Shown piece after piece: positions 42,001-52,077 of a stretch of 64,000 nucleotides of DNA. Numbering within the stretch: position 1 is the first letter of the stretch; every line of letters starts with the position of its first letter. The stretch is from [Clostridium] fimetarium. GTDB lineage: Bacteria; Bacillota; Clostridia; Lachnospirales; Lachnospiraceae. The translations under genes were made by a program, and so were the position numbers. The notes under the pieces are model-generated. The model was not told the DNA's origin, did not search any database, and saw nothing but the letters and a program-made list of their open reading frames with translations. The stretch spans positions 124,001 through 188,000 of the forward strand of contig NZ_FOJI01000003.1 in the NCBI RefSeq assembly GCF_900111235.1, given 5' to 3'.

Positions 42001-43142
42001 AATGGCACTGTTACAACCCCATCTACGGCAGAAATTTTGCCAATAGTAGGTGCAGTTATATCTGCCCATGCTTTTCTTTCTGGCTTAACAACACTACCAC
42101 CAATGGTATCTGTTACTTGAACCTTGAAAATATAGTTATTTCCAATAACACTTCCTAAATAATATGTGCCTGCATCAGCAAGTGTTAATGTAGAAATGCA
42201 TGCAGCATTTTTAGCTAATGTATTTGTTGTTGTTGCCACTGAAGTTCCCGCAGAATTCAAAATTGTCATTTGACGATTATCATCTCCACCTTCAGCCCAC
42301 CAGATTTTAACAGAAGCCGTTCCTTCTGTTGTAAATTTCATTGAATTCATTGCAGTTGTTCCAACTGCACCAAAGTTAATTCTTTGCGTTGCAGCATATG
42401 CATCTTCAAAAGTTTTTGAACTTGAATCAATTTTTGTTTTTGCACTCATTAAAAGTGTAAAATAATTAGCTGTTCCTGCTTTTAATTCTTGACCATCTGT
42501 TGCAGCTCCTGCCGCCATTGCAGTCAGATTACTGCTCGTATCGATTACACTAATTTTTTCAACAGGCGCTGGAGGAGTAACTTCAACTTCCACTTTAAAA
42601 ATATAGTTATTGCCAATCACACCACCTAAATAATATGTGCCTGCATCAGCAAGTGTTAATGTAGAAATGCATGCAGCATTTTTAGCTAATGTATCTGTTG
42701 TTGTTGCCACTGATGTTCCTGCAGAATTCATAATTGTCATCTGACGATTATCATCTCCACCTTCAGCCCACCAAATTTTAACAGAAGCCGATCCTGCTGT
42801 TGTAAATTTCAAGGAATTCATTGCAGTTGTTCCTACTGCACCAAAGTTAATTCTTTGTGTTGCAGCATATGCATCCGCAAAAGTTTTTGAACTTGAATCA
42901 ATTTTTGTCTTTGCACTCATTAAAAGAGTAAAATAATCTTCTGTTCCTGCTTTTAGTTCCTGACCATCAGTTGCAGCTCCTGCTGCCATTGCTTTCAGAT
43001 TACTGGTTGTATCAAGTGTGAATTTTGTTGTTGCAGTTGCCGCCTTTGCAATTGAGACTGCAAAATCTGTTGGAATCAACCCAACAATCATGAGTGTTGC
43101 CATAAGTACAGCAATCACCCTTTGCCTTCTTTTCTTCTTCAT
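39003..43142 (-). CDS. Cell-wall-anchored multidomain pectate lyase (PL9-like)
   Basis: 1379 residues. A signal peptide (1-36) is followed by two nearly identical modules of about 150 residues (about 40-190 and 200-345), a fibronectin type III-like domain (about 460-545), a concanavalin-like region (about 545-820), a small Ig-like domain, and a right-handed beta-helix (about 950-1310) with the PL9 features YEDADGFAAKL and NADDGWDLF, containing the Asp cluster that binds Ca2+. The C-terminus has APKTGDS, a hydrophobic helix and KKRKFAK, a sortase-like signal in which the first Leu of LPxTG is Ala. It would cleave pectate at the cell surface. AGGAGGAAATT precedes the ATG. Confidence 0.88.
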   Translation of the reverse strand: MKKKRRQRVIAVLMATLMIVGLIPTDFAVSIAKAATATTKFTLDTTSNLKAMAAGAATDGQELKAGTEDYFTLLMSAKTKIDSSSKTFADAYAATQRINFGAVGTTAMNSLKFTTAGSASVKIWWAEGGDDNRQMTIMNSAGTSVATTTDTLAKNAACISTLTLADAGTYYLGGVIGNNYIFKVEVEVTPPAPVEKISVIDTSSNLTAMAAGAATDGQELKAGTANYFTLLMSAKTKIDSSSKTFEDAYAATQRINFGAVGTTAMNSMKFTTEGTASVKIWWAEGGDDNRQMTILNSAGTSVATTTNTLAKNAACISTLTLADAGTYYLGSVIGNNYIFKVQVTDTIGGSVVKPERKAWADITAPTIGKISAVDGVVTVPFDMVVGYDGADKVNVIMKNASEEILDTKSSSKEGTNASVTFTPSASGDYHFSIAAVRADNADKVGIDSTFVGFSLPLAKASFSSATSIGGGKVALVWADVKEATAYDISYSTDGITFSTPVSVVGTTKDVSGLTIGTKYTFKVVATRGTDVSVAATVEATPTQQALRVWSYAAFGSGVDTTNNSFSGSVNTGDLRLWSLTGKGKIVPASTDGLAYYYTKIDPSQNFTLKAKVTVNAWTFSNGQEGFGLMAADAVGINGDASVFWNNSYMASVTKVDYGYDSTTGALYDTVNAGTALGGDMKVSMKLGVGAQEKTGATAGNIATGTITAANQTMSTLENSAYINSATTGNVVGKYTNTTPASATYNKGLTTFDLTITRNNTGYFISYTDELGKTNTKKYYDYNRTALTQIDANDIYVGFFASRNADISVSDVSLTTINPADDIAAEVPETTYVTPNYTVTSPTATGIVDYNLVFTGNANGVLTVKDPSGNVIIDAASVTAGTSVIAPTTTLSKGSNAFEVTFKPNDNYVPGSYQLLSSYDAVTFTHTVSYKTYGVTGQSIWVSPTGTSKDSGNKSNPMDIYTAVKYVQPGQTIVIMEGTYNLETTVKIARGINGTEASPITMVADSAATTRPVFNFGKLAAGMVLAGNYWTYKGFDVTNSQDFQKGIQLSGSNCTLDQVNTYYNGSTGIQVSRLLTTDLFENWPANNLILNCSSYGNADPGYEDADGFAAKLTVGEGNIFRGCIAHNNADDGWDLFAKVETGKIGKVVVENSVAYGNGYLEDGTNAGNGNGFKLGGSSITGYHELKNCISYNNKAKGIDSNSCPDIKVTNCTTYNNGSYNVALYTTDAKNTDFSANGIISYRTTNLTQVEQIKLLGTQDPTKINAENNFFWNGVDKSVNSLNVAVSANWFTSLDTSIVPTRDGDGSINMNGLLTLTSFAPATAGARLAATPSLTITIPTSVPAPKTGDSTPIYLFFTLSIMSGAALVGLYFYNKKRKFAK
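42110..43003. repeat. Two in-gene direct repeats with 471-bp period
   Basis: The segment at about 42110-42532 recurs at about 42581-43003 with only scattered changes, corresponding to the two N-terminal 157-codon-spaced modules of the pectate lyase. High DNA identity indicates a recent duplication or ongoing gene conversion. Confidence 0.8.
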
Positions 43143-43462
43143 AATTTCCTCCTATTATTTGTTAATTATTAACCCTTCGGATGCAAAACATTCCCAGCAC
43201 AATACAATGCTTTTTAGGTAGTAATAAAGCAATCCAACTATTTCTAATTATAGTCTGACAAGCCATATTTAGTCAACTAAAATATGGTAAATATGTCATT
43301 ATTTAATTAAATAATCGAATGTTTTTTGTAGTTATTGTATAGTTTTATGATGCCCACATGAAATATCTGGTAAATAATCGTAAAATGTAACTATTATAAA
43401 CACTAATTAATGTGTATAATTTCATATATTAATTTAGACTAATTATAACCACAGCTCAAAAG
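43143..43462. other. Intergenic region upstream of pectate lyase gene
   Basis: AT-rich space expected to hold the promoter of the lyase gene. ATATTTAGTCAACTAAAATAT at about 43266-43286 is a near-palindrome that could be an operator. No open frame or repeat array is seen. Confidence 0.3.
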
Positions 43463-43509
43463 CAAAAAAAGCACTCAACAATTCCGCTATTTCCAGAATC
43501 ACCGAGTAC
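43463..43509 (-). terminator. Terminator of GGDEF-EAL gene
   Basis: Minus strand GTACTCGGTGATTCTG pairs, using several G-U pairs, with CGGAATTGTTGAGTGC and is followed by seven T. The wobble-only matches show that the RNA hairpin, not a DNA palindrome, is what is kept. Confidence 0.8.
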
Positions 43510-43583
43510 CTAATTACTAATGGCCTATTTAATCACTTATATCTGTTTAATTATTTATCTCTTGCTATTAATTACACCACAAA

Positions 43584-45692
43584 TCATTTCAAATGAATCC
43601 TTTCAAAATCCTTAACGGCAATTGGTCTGCCAAAATAGAATCCCTGGATAAAATCAACCCCTATTTCTTTAAGGAATTCATATTGCTCGACTTTTTCAAC
43701 ACCCTCAACACAGATTTTTGTACCAATCGTCTTAGATAATTCAACAATCAATTTAACGAACGCTTGCGCATAATCATCTTCTAATATATCATCAATAAAT
43801 GTCTTATCTACTTTGATAATATCAAGTGGTAGCTGTTTGATGTAATTTAGCGATGAGTAGCCTGTCCCAAAATCATCCAACGCAATTCCAATGCCAAGTG
43901 CTTTTATTCCTTTAATAATCTTCATGACGCGTTCCATATCATTAATTGCAAATGTCTCTGTAATCTCAAGAACAATATTTTTAGGATTCACTCCTGTCAC
44001 ATCAATCATTCGACTTATATTTTCAACAACATTCTTCTGAAGCAATTGCACAACCGAAAGATTAATGTTAACTCTAAAATCTGGATGACCTTTTTCATTC
44101 CATTCTCGGCATTTTTTGCAGGCCGCCTCTAAAACATAATCTCCAATATAGGTGATTAATCCCAGATACTCCGCTAGCGGAATAAACTCTCCAGGTGCCA
44201 TAAAACCTAATGCTTTACTGTCCCATCTAACAAGTGCTTCACAAGAAACACACTCCCCAGTAAATGTATCAACAACTGGCTGATAGTAAACCACAAATTC
44301 AGTACATTCTGAAGCAACAGCTAATCTCATGTTATTTTCGATATCAAGACGCTTCGAGGAATTACTGTCATTACCTTCATCATAATAAGTATATCTGTTC
44401 TTACCGCTCTTCTTTGCTTCATACATAGCGATATCTGCTTTTTTGATAAGTTCATTCACATCTGTTCCACTATATGGGAACACAACAATTCCCATACTCA
44501 TAGTACAATAATATTCAGTTTCCATGAGGTACCAAGGTTTATTAAATATTGTTGTGACCTGCATGATAATATTGTCTATATTTTCGTATAGCTCAGGCAA
44601 AATGATAATAATAAATTCATCACCGCCCATTCTATAACAATTTCCACGAAGTCCAGGTATGCTTTGAAGCCCTGCTGCAATCTGCTGTAAAAGTATGTCC
44701 CCAAACTGATGACCAAGTCCGTCATTGATATGCTTAAAATCGTCTAAATCTATAAACAAAACAGCACCAATTGCGTTTTCCTTTATAGCACTTTTGATTA
44801 TTTTTTGCAAATCGTTCTCACATCTCATTCTATTGTATAGCCCCGTTAAGAAATCATTATGAGCTTGATATTCTATCTTTTGCTGATTCTTTTTTTTCTG
44901 TGTAATATCCATTGCTGTGCATATTATAACCCGGCTTCCGTCAATCCAAGTCAAATCAGCGAATTTGATTTCAAACCAAAGTCCAGACTCTGAATCATAA
45001 TATTCTGTAGCTCTCCCATTGTAAACAAAATCCGCATCGAAAAAATCTTCAATTCCAGCTTTCATGGAACGTCTTATTTCTTGTGACTCCTGTGCAATTC
45101 TATTTTCAAAAAGGACTGTTGCATTGTCTTTGTTACATACAATTATTCCACTTCCAATATTACTAAGTATTTCTTTTAACACCTCGTAGGACGATAACAA
45201 AGAATTACCAGTTATTTTTTTTTGTGCAATGCTTTGAATTATAATCGAGATATCATTAATAAATTGAATCTGCAACTTATCCCACTCAATTGCTCTTTCG
45301 CTGTCAAAGATAGCAAAATACATTGCAATTACACCATTAATCACTATTGGTACAGTAACGCAAGTTTTTACACCTAACATATCCATAATTTTTTTATATT
45401 TATCATCTACCAAAATATCATTCAATATAAGAACATCATTACGGCATATTGTAAACTTAGAAAGTGGTCTGTCATTAATCATCAAATTCCGACCTACTTT
45501 TGATTTATAATCAACAATTGTGCTAATCAATGTTCCATTCGGATTGATTTGTAGTAAACAAGCATTCGTTGTATTTAAATATTCTTCCGCCTTTCTAAAA
45601 ATGAATTCTACAATATCTGTAAATGATTCATTTGATTCAAGCATCTGAACTATATCAGTGAGGACTTCATCCTTCTTACTATTCTCTGTCAA
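43584..45692 (-). CDS. GAF-PAS-GGDEF-EAL cyclic-di-GMP enzyme
   Basis: Start is a TTG at 45690-45692 (read MTENSKKDEVL) preceded by GAGGTGA. 702 residues: a GAF domain (about 20-155), a PAS-like domain (about 170-275), GGDEF (about 285-445) with the intact motif YRMGGDEFII, and EAL (about 460-700) with CEALVRW, DDFGTGYSSL and KVDKTFID. Both catalytic motifs look intact, so it could make or break down cyclic-di-GMP, depending on signals at GAF and PAS. No membrane helix, so it is cytoplasmic. It is a single-gene unit, divergent from the YcxB-like gene. Confidence 0.9.
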   Translation of the reverse strand: MTENSKKDEVLTDIVQMLESNESFTDIVEFIFRKAEEYLNTTNACLLQINPNGTLISTIVDYKSKVGRNLMINDRPLSKFTICRNDVLILNDILVDDKYKKIMDMLGVKTCVTVPIVINGVIAMYFAIFDSERAIEWDKLQIQFINDISIIIQSIAQKKITGNSLLSSYEVLKEILSNIGSGIIVCNKDNATVLFENRIAQESQEIRRSMKAGIEDFFDADFVYNGRATEYYDSESGLWFEIKFADLTWIDGSRVIICTAMDITQKKKNQQKIEYQAHNDFLTGLYNRMRCENDLQKIIKSAIKENAIGAVLFIDLDDFKHINDGLGHQFGDILLQQIAAGLQSIPGLRGNCYRMGGDEFIIIILPELYENIDNIIMQVTTIFNKPWYLMETEYYCTMSMGIVVFPYSGTDVNELIKKADIAMYEAKKSGKNRYTYYDEGNDSNSSKRLDIENNMRLAVASECTEFVVYYQPVVDTFTGECVSCEALVRWDSKALGFMAPGEFIPLAEYLGLITYIGDYVLEAACKKCREWNEKGHPDFRVNINLSVVQLLQKNVVENISRMIDVTGVNPKNIVLEITETFAINDMERVMKIIKGIKALGIGIALDDFGTGYSSLNYIKQLPLDIIKVDKTFIDDILEDDYAQAFVKLIVELSKTIGTKICVEGVEKVEQYEFLKEIGVDFIQGFYFGRPIAVKDFERIHLK

Positions 45693-45911
45693 AACGTCAC
45701 CTCAAATTTATATTTTATGTTTAGTAATTTATCAAACTTATAAAATAACATATACATTGCCATTATACCCTAATCTAGTATATTTGTGAACATAAAAATC
45801 ATGATATAGATATAAATATTATTATTTTTCATATTTTAATTGAGAAATCACCAATATCATGTTAAAGTAAGTATATGTAATTTTACTAATTAATATATTT
45901 TGGAGGCATTT

Positions 45912-46430
45912 ATGGATGTAATTCGTTATACAACAATACTAAAAGCAAGCGGTGCTGAATATAAAAAAATAGTGTTTTGGAATAGATTTCTTAGAAACAA
46001 ACTGGAACCAATCATTTCAATTATTCCAGCTCTTACAAGTATTGTGTTTTTATTCTTGGGATTTTATAATCCATTTTTTATAATTGCATATATTATATTT
46101 TGTGTTTATCCATTTTTTATATATACACAATTTAGAAGTGCTGTGAATTATCATCTAAAACATAGAGATCAGTCAGAAACTGCTCCTTGTGAGATAACTT
46201 TCATGGAAAATGGTATCCTCGCTGAAATCAATGAATATGACCTGCGATATCTATATCACTGGAATGATTTCACAACTATCTATGACAAGTATGGTTACTA
46301 TATGATGTTCAAAAAAGGTGAAATGCTTGTTATGCTTCGCAAAGCAGATATCCCTGCTGAACTTCAAAAACCAGTAAAACAGTTTATGTCTAACAATGTA
46401 AATCAAAATGAGTGCGTGCTCCCATTTTAG
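45912..46430 (+). CDS. YcxB-like membrane protein
   Basis: Start placed at the ATG at 45912 (MDVIRYTTIL), 6 bases after TTGGAGGC; 172 residues. Two adjacent hydrophobic helices (about residues 35-75) are followed by a domain with GILAEINEYDLRYLYHWNDF and YYMMFKKGEMLVMLRKADIP, typical of the YcxB-like C-terminal domain. Function unknown in the family. Single gene with a strong terminator. Confidence 0.75.
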   Translation: MDVIRYTTILKASGAEYKKIVFWNRFLRNKLEPIISIIPALTSIVFLFLGFYNPFFIIAYIIFCVYPFFIYTQFRSAVNYHLKHRDQSETAPCEITFMENGILAEINEYDLRYLYHWNDFTTIYDKYGYYMMFKKGEMLVMLRKADIPAELQKPVKQFMSNNVNQNECVLPF

Positions 46431-46443
46431 GAATCATATAAGA

Positions 46444-46505
46444 ATGGGCTGTTGCAAAATAACTAATTACTAGATTAGTTATTTTTGCAACAGCCCATTT
46501 TTTTA
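46444..46505 (+). terminator. Very strong terminator after YcxB-like gene
   Basis: The 24-base arm 46444-46467 pairs with 46474-46498 (one bulge), followed by a run of T. The stem overlaps the end of the converging SseB-like gene and may serve both. Confidence 0.9.
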
Positions 46506-47456
46506 CAGCATAAACTTACTTATAACTTCTTTTCCCATAAAGTAGCTAATTCCTAAGCAGTTGATAATAATTCCACTTGCATCTAATTCCTCTATTAGAT
46601 CAACTAATTCCTTAAAGTTAAATAGCATTGTTTCATTTTTTCCTATATAGCATTTGTCTAATTCAAAGCCATCTGTAAATGCAGGAATTGCAATTACTGG
46701 TTTCCCATCTTTAGATTCTACTTTGTCACTAAGGTCGATAAAAGGATGCATTATCTGAACTTCTTCATCAGTCTCAGTTTTGGTACAAGGAACCATAAAC
46801 TCTGCATTTTGAATATTTTTGATCATGTTTTCTTGTCTTGACTCTAGCATATTAATTCTTGCAGTAATATCAACTTTCTTTCTAAATTCCTGAAAAAATG
46901 AAATCATTGTTTGCTGTAATGCTGGATTTGTTATGTAATTCTTATCAAAAAATTCTAGATATGAGTATAATTCTTCACGTGCAACTACAAATGGTTCACA
47001 TTTACCATCTATAAAACGAATTGATTTGTAACCATTTCTATACATATGACTTACTTCATTCTTAAATTTTTGACTATCAACATCTATAATTGTTATCTTA
47101 AATCCAGCCTTTTCAAGTTTTTCTATAATTTCTTTGTGGTTGACATAATCAAACAATACTAACATGTCTTTATCTAATTCATATGGATAACCTGTCGAAT
47201 CGCAATATACAACCCATAATCTATCTGCCTTCTTAATCTTATCAATTACAACCGGACGGAACTTATCAATAACTTGTGCGAAATAATTAGCATCCGTATC
47301 TTTCCCTATTTCATTTGCTTTAAGAATACAATTATTTAAAATATCTGATTCTAAATAAATACTATCTGATAAAGATAAATTCTTCATCAGATTCGTACCA
47401 TTATCTTTGTCTTCCACCATATGTTTTATTAATTCTTGTGCTCTTTTCTGATTCAT
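46503..47456 (-). CDS. SseB-like protein
   Basis: Start chosen at the ATG at 47454-47456 (MNQKRAQEL), preceded by GAGGAGAATT; 317 residues. The C-terminal third (MVPCTKTETDEEVQIMHPF, then KPVIAIPAFTDGFEL and a Phe/Leu-rich helix) matches the SseB N-terminal domain family, named for enhanced serine sensitivity in E. coli; the family's role is not understood. The N-terminal 200 residues have no family I recognise. A small hairpin (AAGCGAATC/GATTCGCTT, 47514-47534) lies in its 5' leader. Confidence 0.65.
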   Translation of the reverse strand: MNQKRAQELIKHMVEDKDNGTNLMKNLSLSDSIYLESDILNNCILKANEIGKDTDANYFAQVIDKFRPVVIDKIKKADRLWVVYCDSTGYPYELDKDMLVLFDYVNHKEIIEKLEKAGFKITIIDVDSQKFKNEVSHMYRNGYKSIRFIDGKCEPFVVAREELYSYLEFFDKNYITNPALQQTMISFFQEFRKKVDITARINMLESRQENMIKNIQNAEFMVPCTKTETDEEVQIMHPFIDLSDKVESKDGKPVIAIPAFTDGFELDKCYIGKNETMLFNFKELVDLIEELDASGIIINCLGISYFMGKEVISKFML

Positions 47457-47633
47457 AATTCTCCTCATTTCTGTGTATCTTTCAAAAGCTTTCAGCGTGC
47501 ATAGCATTCTTGCAAGCGAATCTTTGATTCGCTTTATTCATACTTTCTATAGAATATCACATTTTTTTATGCATCGCAATGATAATTACAGATGTAATCG
47601 CCTTATGCTATCTCCTTAGGTGACCGTCTTAAA

Positions 47634-47674
47634 CCAAAAAGGATGAATTGCAAGCTTGCTTGCAATTCATCCTT
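47634..47674 (-). terminator. Terminator of carAB operon
   Basis: GGATGAATTGCAA (from 47641) pairs with TTGCAATTCATCC around GCTTGC; on the minus strand TTTTTGGTTT follows the stem. Confidence 0.85.
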
Positions 47675-47705
47675 CCTACTATAAGCATTCCTCAATTCGT
47701 AATAT

Positions 47706-50700
47706 TTATAGTTTAGAAATATCAACCATTGATAATGTTTTATTGTTCTGCGCATGCTCAAGACTTGTAAGCAATGCATTCACTGTATCAAGACTTGTTA
47801 AGCAGTGAATTCCCGTTTCAATTGCATAACGTCTAATAATAAAGCCGTCCTTTGCTTTATCTACACCATTCGAAGGAGTGTCAATTACAAGGTCAATTTT
47901 GTGTTCAAGAATTAAATCAAGAAGTGTTGGTGCTTCCTGCTCTGCTTTATTGACTTTGATTGCAGTTACTCCACCATCATTAAGGGCTTTCGCAGTACCT
48001 CTTGTCGCAAATATCTTGTATCCAAGCGCTTCAAATCTTCTTCCAATTTCAATAATATCTTCTTTGTCTTCATCTTTAACAGTAATGATAACCTGTTTGT
48101 ACTTTGGAAGGTTAATTCCAGCTCCCTGAAAGGCTTTATATAGCGCTTCATTGAAGTCTTTGGATATACCAAGACATTCGCCTGTTGATTTCATTTCTGG
48201 CCCTAGGCTGATATCAGCGCCTCTTATTTTTTCAAAAGAGAATACAGGCATCTTGATTGCGATGTGATCTGATTTCTTTTGAAGTCCAGGTGTATAACCT
48301 AAATCCTTAATTTTATTTCCAACGATAACTCTTGTTGCAAGTTCTACAATAGGAATACCTGTTACTTTACTAATGTAAGGAACCGTACGACTTGAACGAG
48401 GGTTTACTTCAATTACGAATACTTCTTCATTCGCTACAATAAATTGAATATTAATAAGGCCCTTTACATGAAGTGCTTTTGCAAGTCTTCTTGTATATTC
48501 TACGATTGTATCTATTGTTTTTATCGATAGGGTCTGTGCTGGATATACGGAGATACTATCTCCTGAATGGATACCAGCTCTTTCGATATGCTCCATAATT
48601 CCTGGTATGAGGACATCTTCTCCATCACATACTGCATCCACTTCAACTTCTTTACCTACTAGATATTTATCTACAAGTATTGGATGCTCTTGCTGAATTC
48701 TATTGATAATTTCCATGTATTCTGTAACATCTTCATCTGAAATAGCAATCTGCATACCTTGTCCACCAAGTACATAAGAAGGTCTAACAAGTACTGGATA
48801 TCCAAGTCTATTCGCTACTTTGATTGCTTCTTCGCAGGTATATACTGTACCACCTGCAGGTCTTGGAATTTCACATTCTTCAAGTATTTTATCAAATAAT
48901 TCTCTATCTTCTGCTGCATCAACGTCTGCTGCGCCTGTACCAAATATAGGCACGCCCATCTTCATTAAGCTTTCCGTCAACTTAATTGCAGTTTGGCCAC
49001 CAAACTGTACTACTGCACCATCTGGCTTCTCTCTTTCAACAATGCTTTCAACATCTTCTGGAGTAAGTGGCTCAAAATATAACTTATCTGCAATATCAAA
49101 GTCAGTACTTACTGTTTCAGGATTGTTATTGATAATAATTGTTTCGTAGCCTTCTTTTTTAAATGCCCAAGTACAATGTACAGAACAATAATCAAATTCA
49201 ATTCCTTGTCCAATACGAATAGGTCCTGAACCAAGCACTAAAACTTTCTTTTCTGGCTTTGTTTCAACTGCTTCATTTTCTCCGTCATAGCATGAATAGT
49301 AATAAGGTGTGGAAGCTTCAAATTCGGCTGCGCAAGTATCAACCATCTTGTATGCTGCTCTGATGTTATATTCATTTCGAAGCGTCTTAATCTCTTTCTC
49401 AGTCTTACCTGTAAGATTACCAATTACAGTGTCTGGGAATTCAATTCTTTTCGCTTCATATAATAATTCTTTTGTAAGTGGCTGTGTTTTAAGTGTTTTT
49501 TCCATCTCAACGATAATTGCAAGCTTGTCTATAAACCATAAATCAATTTTCGTGATTTCATGCATGATTTCAGGATCCATACCTCGTCTTAAAGCCTCAG
49601 CAACAACCCAGATTCTTCTATCATCAATGACTGCAAGTTGTTCTTTCAATGCTTCTTCTGAAAGAGCTGTGAAATCATACGACATCAAGCTATCAACATG
49701 TTGTTCAAGTGAACGGATTGCCTTCATGAGAGCGCCCTCAAAGTTCGTACAGATACTCATAACTTCACCGGTTGCTTTCATTTGAGTTGTAAGCGTTCTC
49801 TTTGCTGTAATAAACTTATCAAATGGAAGTCTTGGAATCTTTACTACACAATAATCTAGTGCAGGCTCAAAACTTGCATAAGTCTTTCCTGTAATTGTAT
49901 TTGTAATTTCATCAAGTGTATATCCAAGTGCAATCTTAGCTGCAACCTTGGCGATTGGATAACCAGTTGCCTTGGAAGCTAGTGCTGAAGAACGGCTAAC
50001 TCTAGGATTCACTTCAATTACGCAATACTCAAAACTTGTTGGGTGAAGTGCGTATTGGACATTACATCCACCAGTGATTTCAATTTCATTTATGATATTA
50101 ATCGCTGAAGTTCTAAGCATCTGATATTCTTTATCGGAAAGTGTCTGTGATGGTGCGACAACAATACTGTCCCCTGTATGAACGCCAACAGGATCAAGAT
50201 TTTCCATATTACATACAGTAATACAGTTTCCGTTACTATCTCTCATTACTTCGTATTCGATTTCTTTCCAGCCTGCAATACATCTTTCAACTAAAACCTG
50301 ACCAACACGGCTTAGACGAAGTCCATTTGCAAGGATATCCTCTAATTCCTCAACGGTTTCAGCGATACCACCGCCACTGCCACCAAGTGTATAAGCAGGT
50401 CGAAGAACAACTGGATAACCAATTGTTTCAGCAAATGCTACACCATCTTGAACATTTTCAACAACAAGTGATGGTGCACAAGGCTCACCGATTTTTTCCA
50501 TCGTTTCCTTGAACATCAGGCGATCTTCTGCCTTCTTAATTGTAAGTGCTGTAGTACCTATTAAGTTAACGCCATGTTTTTTAAAGAAGCCTGATTCCTC
50601 AATCTCCATTGCAAGATTAAGTCCAGCCTGTCCACCAAGTGTAGGTAACACGCTATCTGGCTTTTCTTTTAATATGATTTGCTCAACCATCTGAGCTGTA

Positions 50701-50906
50701 AGTGGTTCAATATATACCTGATCAGCAATATCTCTATCCGTCATAATTGTAGCTGGATTAGAGTTAACCAAAACGACTTCAATTCCTTCTTCTTTCAGAG
50801 AACGACAAGCTTGTGTTCCTGCATAATCAAACTCCGCTGCCTGACCAATTACAATTGGGCCAGATCCAATCACTAAAACTTTTTTAATACTATTATTCTT
50901 TGGCAT
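47706..50906 (-). CDS. carB: Carbamoyl-phosphate synthase large subunit
   Basis: 1066 residues, the standard CarB length. Two homologous ATP-grasp halves are visible: [20 protein letters not shown] at the start and [20 protein letters not shown] near residue 550, with [17 protein letters not shown] and [17 protein letters not shown] as the matching ATP sites. A C-terminal MGS-like allosteric domain follows ([19 protein letters not shown]). It makes carbamoyl phosphate for pyrimidine and arginine synthesis from bicarbonate, ATP and ammonia channelled from CarA. It starts 3 bases after carA. Confidence 0.97.
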   Translation of the reverse strand: MPKNNSIKKVLVIGSGPIVIGQAAEFDYAGTQACRSLKEEGIEVVLVNSNPATIMTDRDIADQVYIEPLTAQMVEQIILKEKPDSVLPTLGGQAGLNLAMEIEESGFFKKHGVNLIGTTALTIKKAEDRLMFKETMEKIGEPCAPSLVVENVQDGVAFAETIGYPVVLRPAYTLGGSGGGIAETVEELEDILANGLRLSRVGQVLVERCIAGWKEIEYEVMRDSNGNCITVCNMENLDPVGVHTGDSIVVAPSQTLSDKEYQMLRTSAINIINEIEITGGCNVQYALHPTSFEYCVIEVNPRVSRSSALASKATGYPIAKVAAKIALGYTLDEITNTITGKTYASFEPALDYCVVKIPRLPFDKFITAKRTLTTQMKATGEVMSICTNFEGALMKAIRSLEQHVDSLMSYDFTALSEEALKEQLAVIDDRRIWVVAEALRRGMDPEIMHEITKIDLWFIDKLAIIVEMEKTLKTQPLTKELLYEAKRIEFPDTVIGNLTGKTEKEIKTLRNEYNIRAAYKMVDTCAAEFEASTPYYYSCYDGENEAVETKPEKKVLVLGSGPIRIGQGIEFDYCSVHCTWAFKKEGYETIIINNNPETVSTDFDIADKLYFEPLTPEDVESIVEREKPDGAVVQFGGQTAIKLTESLMKMGVPIFGTGAADVDAAEDRELFDKILEECEIPRPAGGTVYTCEEAIKVANRLGYPVLVRPSYVLGGQGMQIAISDEDVTEYMEIINRIQQEHPILVDKYLVGKEVEVDAVCDGEDVLIPGIMEHIERAGIHSGDSISVYPAQTLSIKTIDTIVEYTRRLAKALHVKGLINIQFIVANEEVFVIEVNPRSSRTVPYISKVTGIPIVELATRVIVGNKIKDLGYTPGLQKKSDHIAIKMPVFSFEKIRGADISLGPEMKSTGECLGISKDFNEALYKAFQGAGINLPKYKQVIITVKDEDKEDIIEIGRRFEALGYKIFATRGTAKALNDGGVTAIKVNKAEQEAPTLLDLILEHKIDLVIDTPSNGVDKAKDGFIIRRYAIETGIHCLTSLDTVNALLTSLEHAQNNKTLSMVDISKL

Positions 50907-50909
50907 GTG

Positions 50910-51980
50910 CTATTTCACCTCCATCATATTTATGAAACGGTCAAATAAATATGCTGTATCTTGTGGACCTGCACAAGCTTCTGGATGGAACTGAACTGTG
51001 AAAATGTTCTTTCCAATATATTCAAGACCTTCGTTTGTCTTATCGTTAACATTCACGAATGCAGGTATTACAACATTTGCATCCAATGTACCTTCATCTA
51101 CTACGTAACCATGGTTTTGTGATGAGATGTATACTCTACCAGTTTGTAAATCTTTGACTGGGTGATTTGCACCTCTATGTCCATATTTTAATTTATGTGT
51201 ATCTGCTCCAGTTGCAAGCGCCATAAGTTGATGTCCAAGGCAAATTGCAAAAATTGGGACATTACTATTATATAGTTTCTTAATTTCTTCAATTATTTCA
51301 ACACATTCTTTGGGATCTCCAGGTCCATTTGTAAGCATAATTCCATCTGGATTAGATTTCAGAATTTCCTCTGCACTAGTACGTGCCGGATAGGTTGTAA
51401 CCTCACATCCTCTTTTGTTAAGGGAACGTGCAATGTTATTTTTAGCACCGAAATCCATCAGTGCAACTTTCTTGCCTTCGCCGCAAAGAACTGATTTTTC
51501 TTTACAAGTAACTTTTTCAACAACCTTCGTTGCCTTAAACGCTTTTATTCTAGGAATAACTTCATTCAAACTATAATTCTCATCAGTCGTAATCATACCG
51601 TTCATCGTTCCCTTTTCCCTAAGTATCTTAGTAAGGGCTCTTGTATCTATTCCACAGATACCTGGAATATCATTATCTTTCAGGAAATTTTGAATTGTGT
51701 CATCACTTCTGAAATTGCTAGGAACTCTAGAAAGTTCTCTTACAATATATCCATCTGGCCACGCTTTTAATGACTCCATGTCTTTATGGCAAATACCGTA
51801 ATTTCCGATTAATGGATATGTCATTGTTACAGCTTGACCTGCATAAGATGGATCTGTTAATACCTCCAAATACCCAGTCATTGATGTGTTAAATACGATT
51901 TCACTGATAGTTTCTCTGGTTGAGCCTATACTAGACCCTTCAAATACAGTTCCATCTTCAAGTATCAAATAAGCATTCAT
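50910..51980 (-). CDS. carA: Carbamoyl-phosphate synthase small subunit
   Basis: Start set at the ATG at 51978-51980 (MNAYLILEDGTVFEG), preceded by GGTGG; 356 residues, the usual length. The C-terminal class I glutamine amidotransferase domain has MLTNGPGDPKE, the nucleophile Cys in FAICLGHQLMALA and the His/Glu pair in VQFHPEACAGP. It hydrolyses glutamine and feeds ammonia to CarB. The upstream region holds a good promoter (52078-52106) and a short hairpin with a T-run. Confidence 0.96.
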   Translation of the reverse strand: MNAYLILEDGTVFEGSSIGSTRETISEIVFNTSMTGYLEVLTDPSYAGQAVTMTYPLIGNYGICHKDMESLKAWPDGYIVRELSRVPSNFRSDDTIQNFLKDNDIPGICGIDTRALTKILREKGTMNGMITTDENYSLNEVIPRIKAFKATKVVEKVTCKEKSVLCGEGKKVALMDFGAKNNIARSLNKRGCEVTTYPARTSAEEILKSNPDGIMLTNGPGDPKECVEIIEEIKKLYNSNVPIFAICLGHQLMALATGADTHKLKYGHRGANHPVKDLQTGRVYISSQNHGYVVDEGTLDANVVIPAFVNVNDKTNEGLEYIGKNIFTVQFHPEACAGPQDTAYLFDRFINMMEVK

Positions 51981-52028
51981 GAATTCCACCTTTATTCCCT
52001 TTCGATTGTTGTACTTCCTAAAATTACT

Positions 52029-52058
52029 CAAAAAAAAAGACAAACGCGCAGTTATGTC
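52029..52058 (-). terminator. Weak hairpin with T-run in carA leader
   Basis: Minus strand GACA-T-AAC and GTT-TGTC can form a short bulged stem directly followed by nine T, about 50 bases ahead of the carA ATG and 20 bases after the predicted start. It may attenuate transcription. I see no PyrR-binding consensus. Confidence 0.35.
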
Positions 52059-52077
52059 CTCTTTCTCGATTTGATAA

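Noticed and set aside
47514-47534. Terminator in the SseB-like gene leader
   Set aside because: The 9-bp hairpin has no T-run on either strand.
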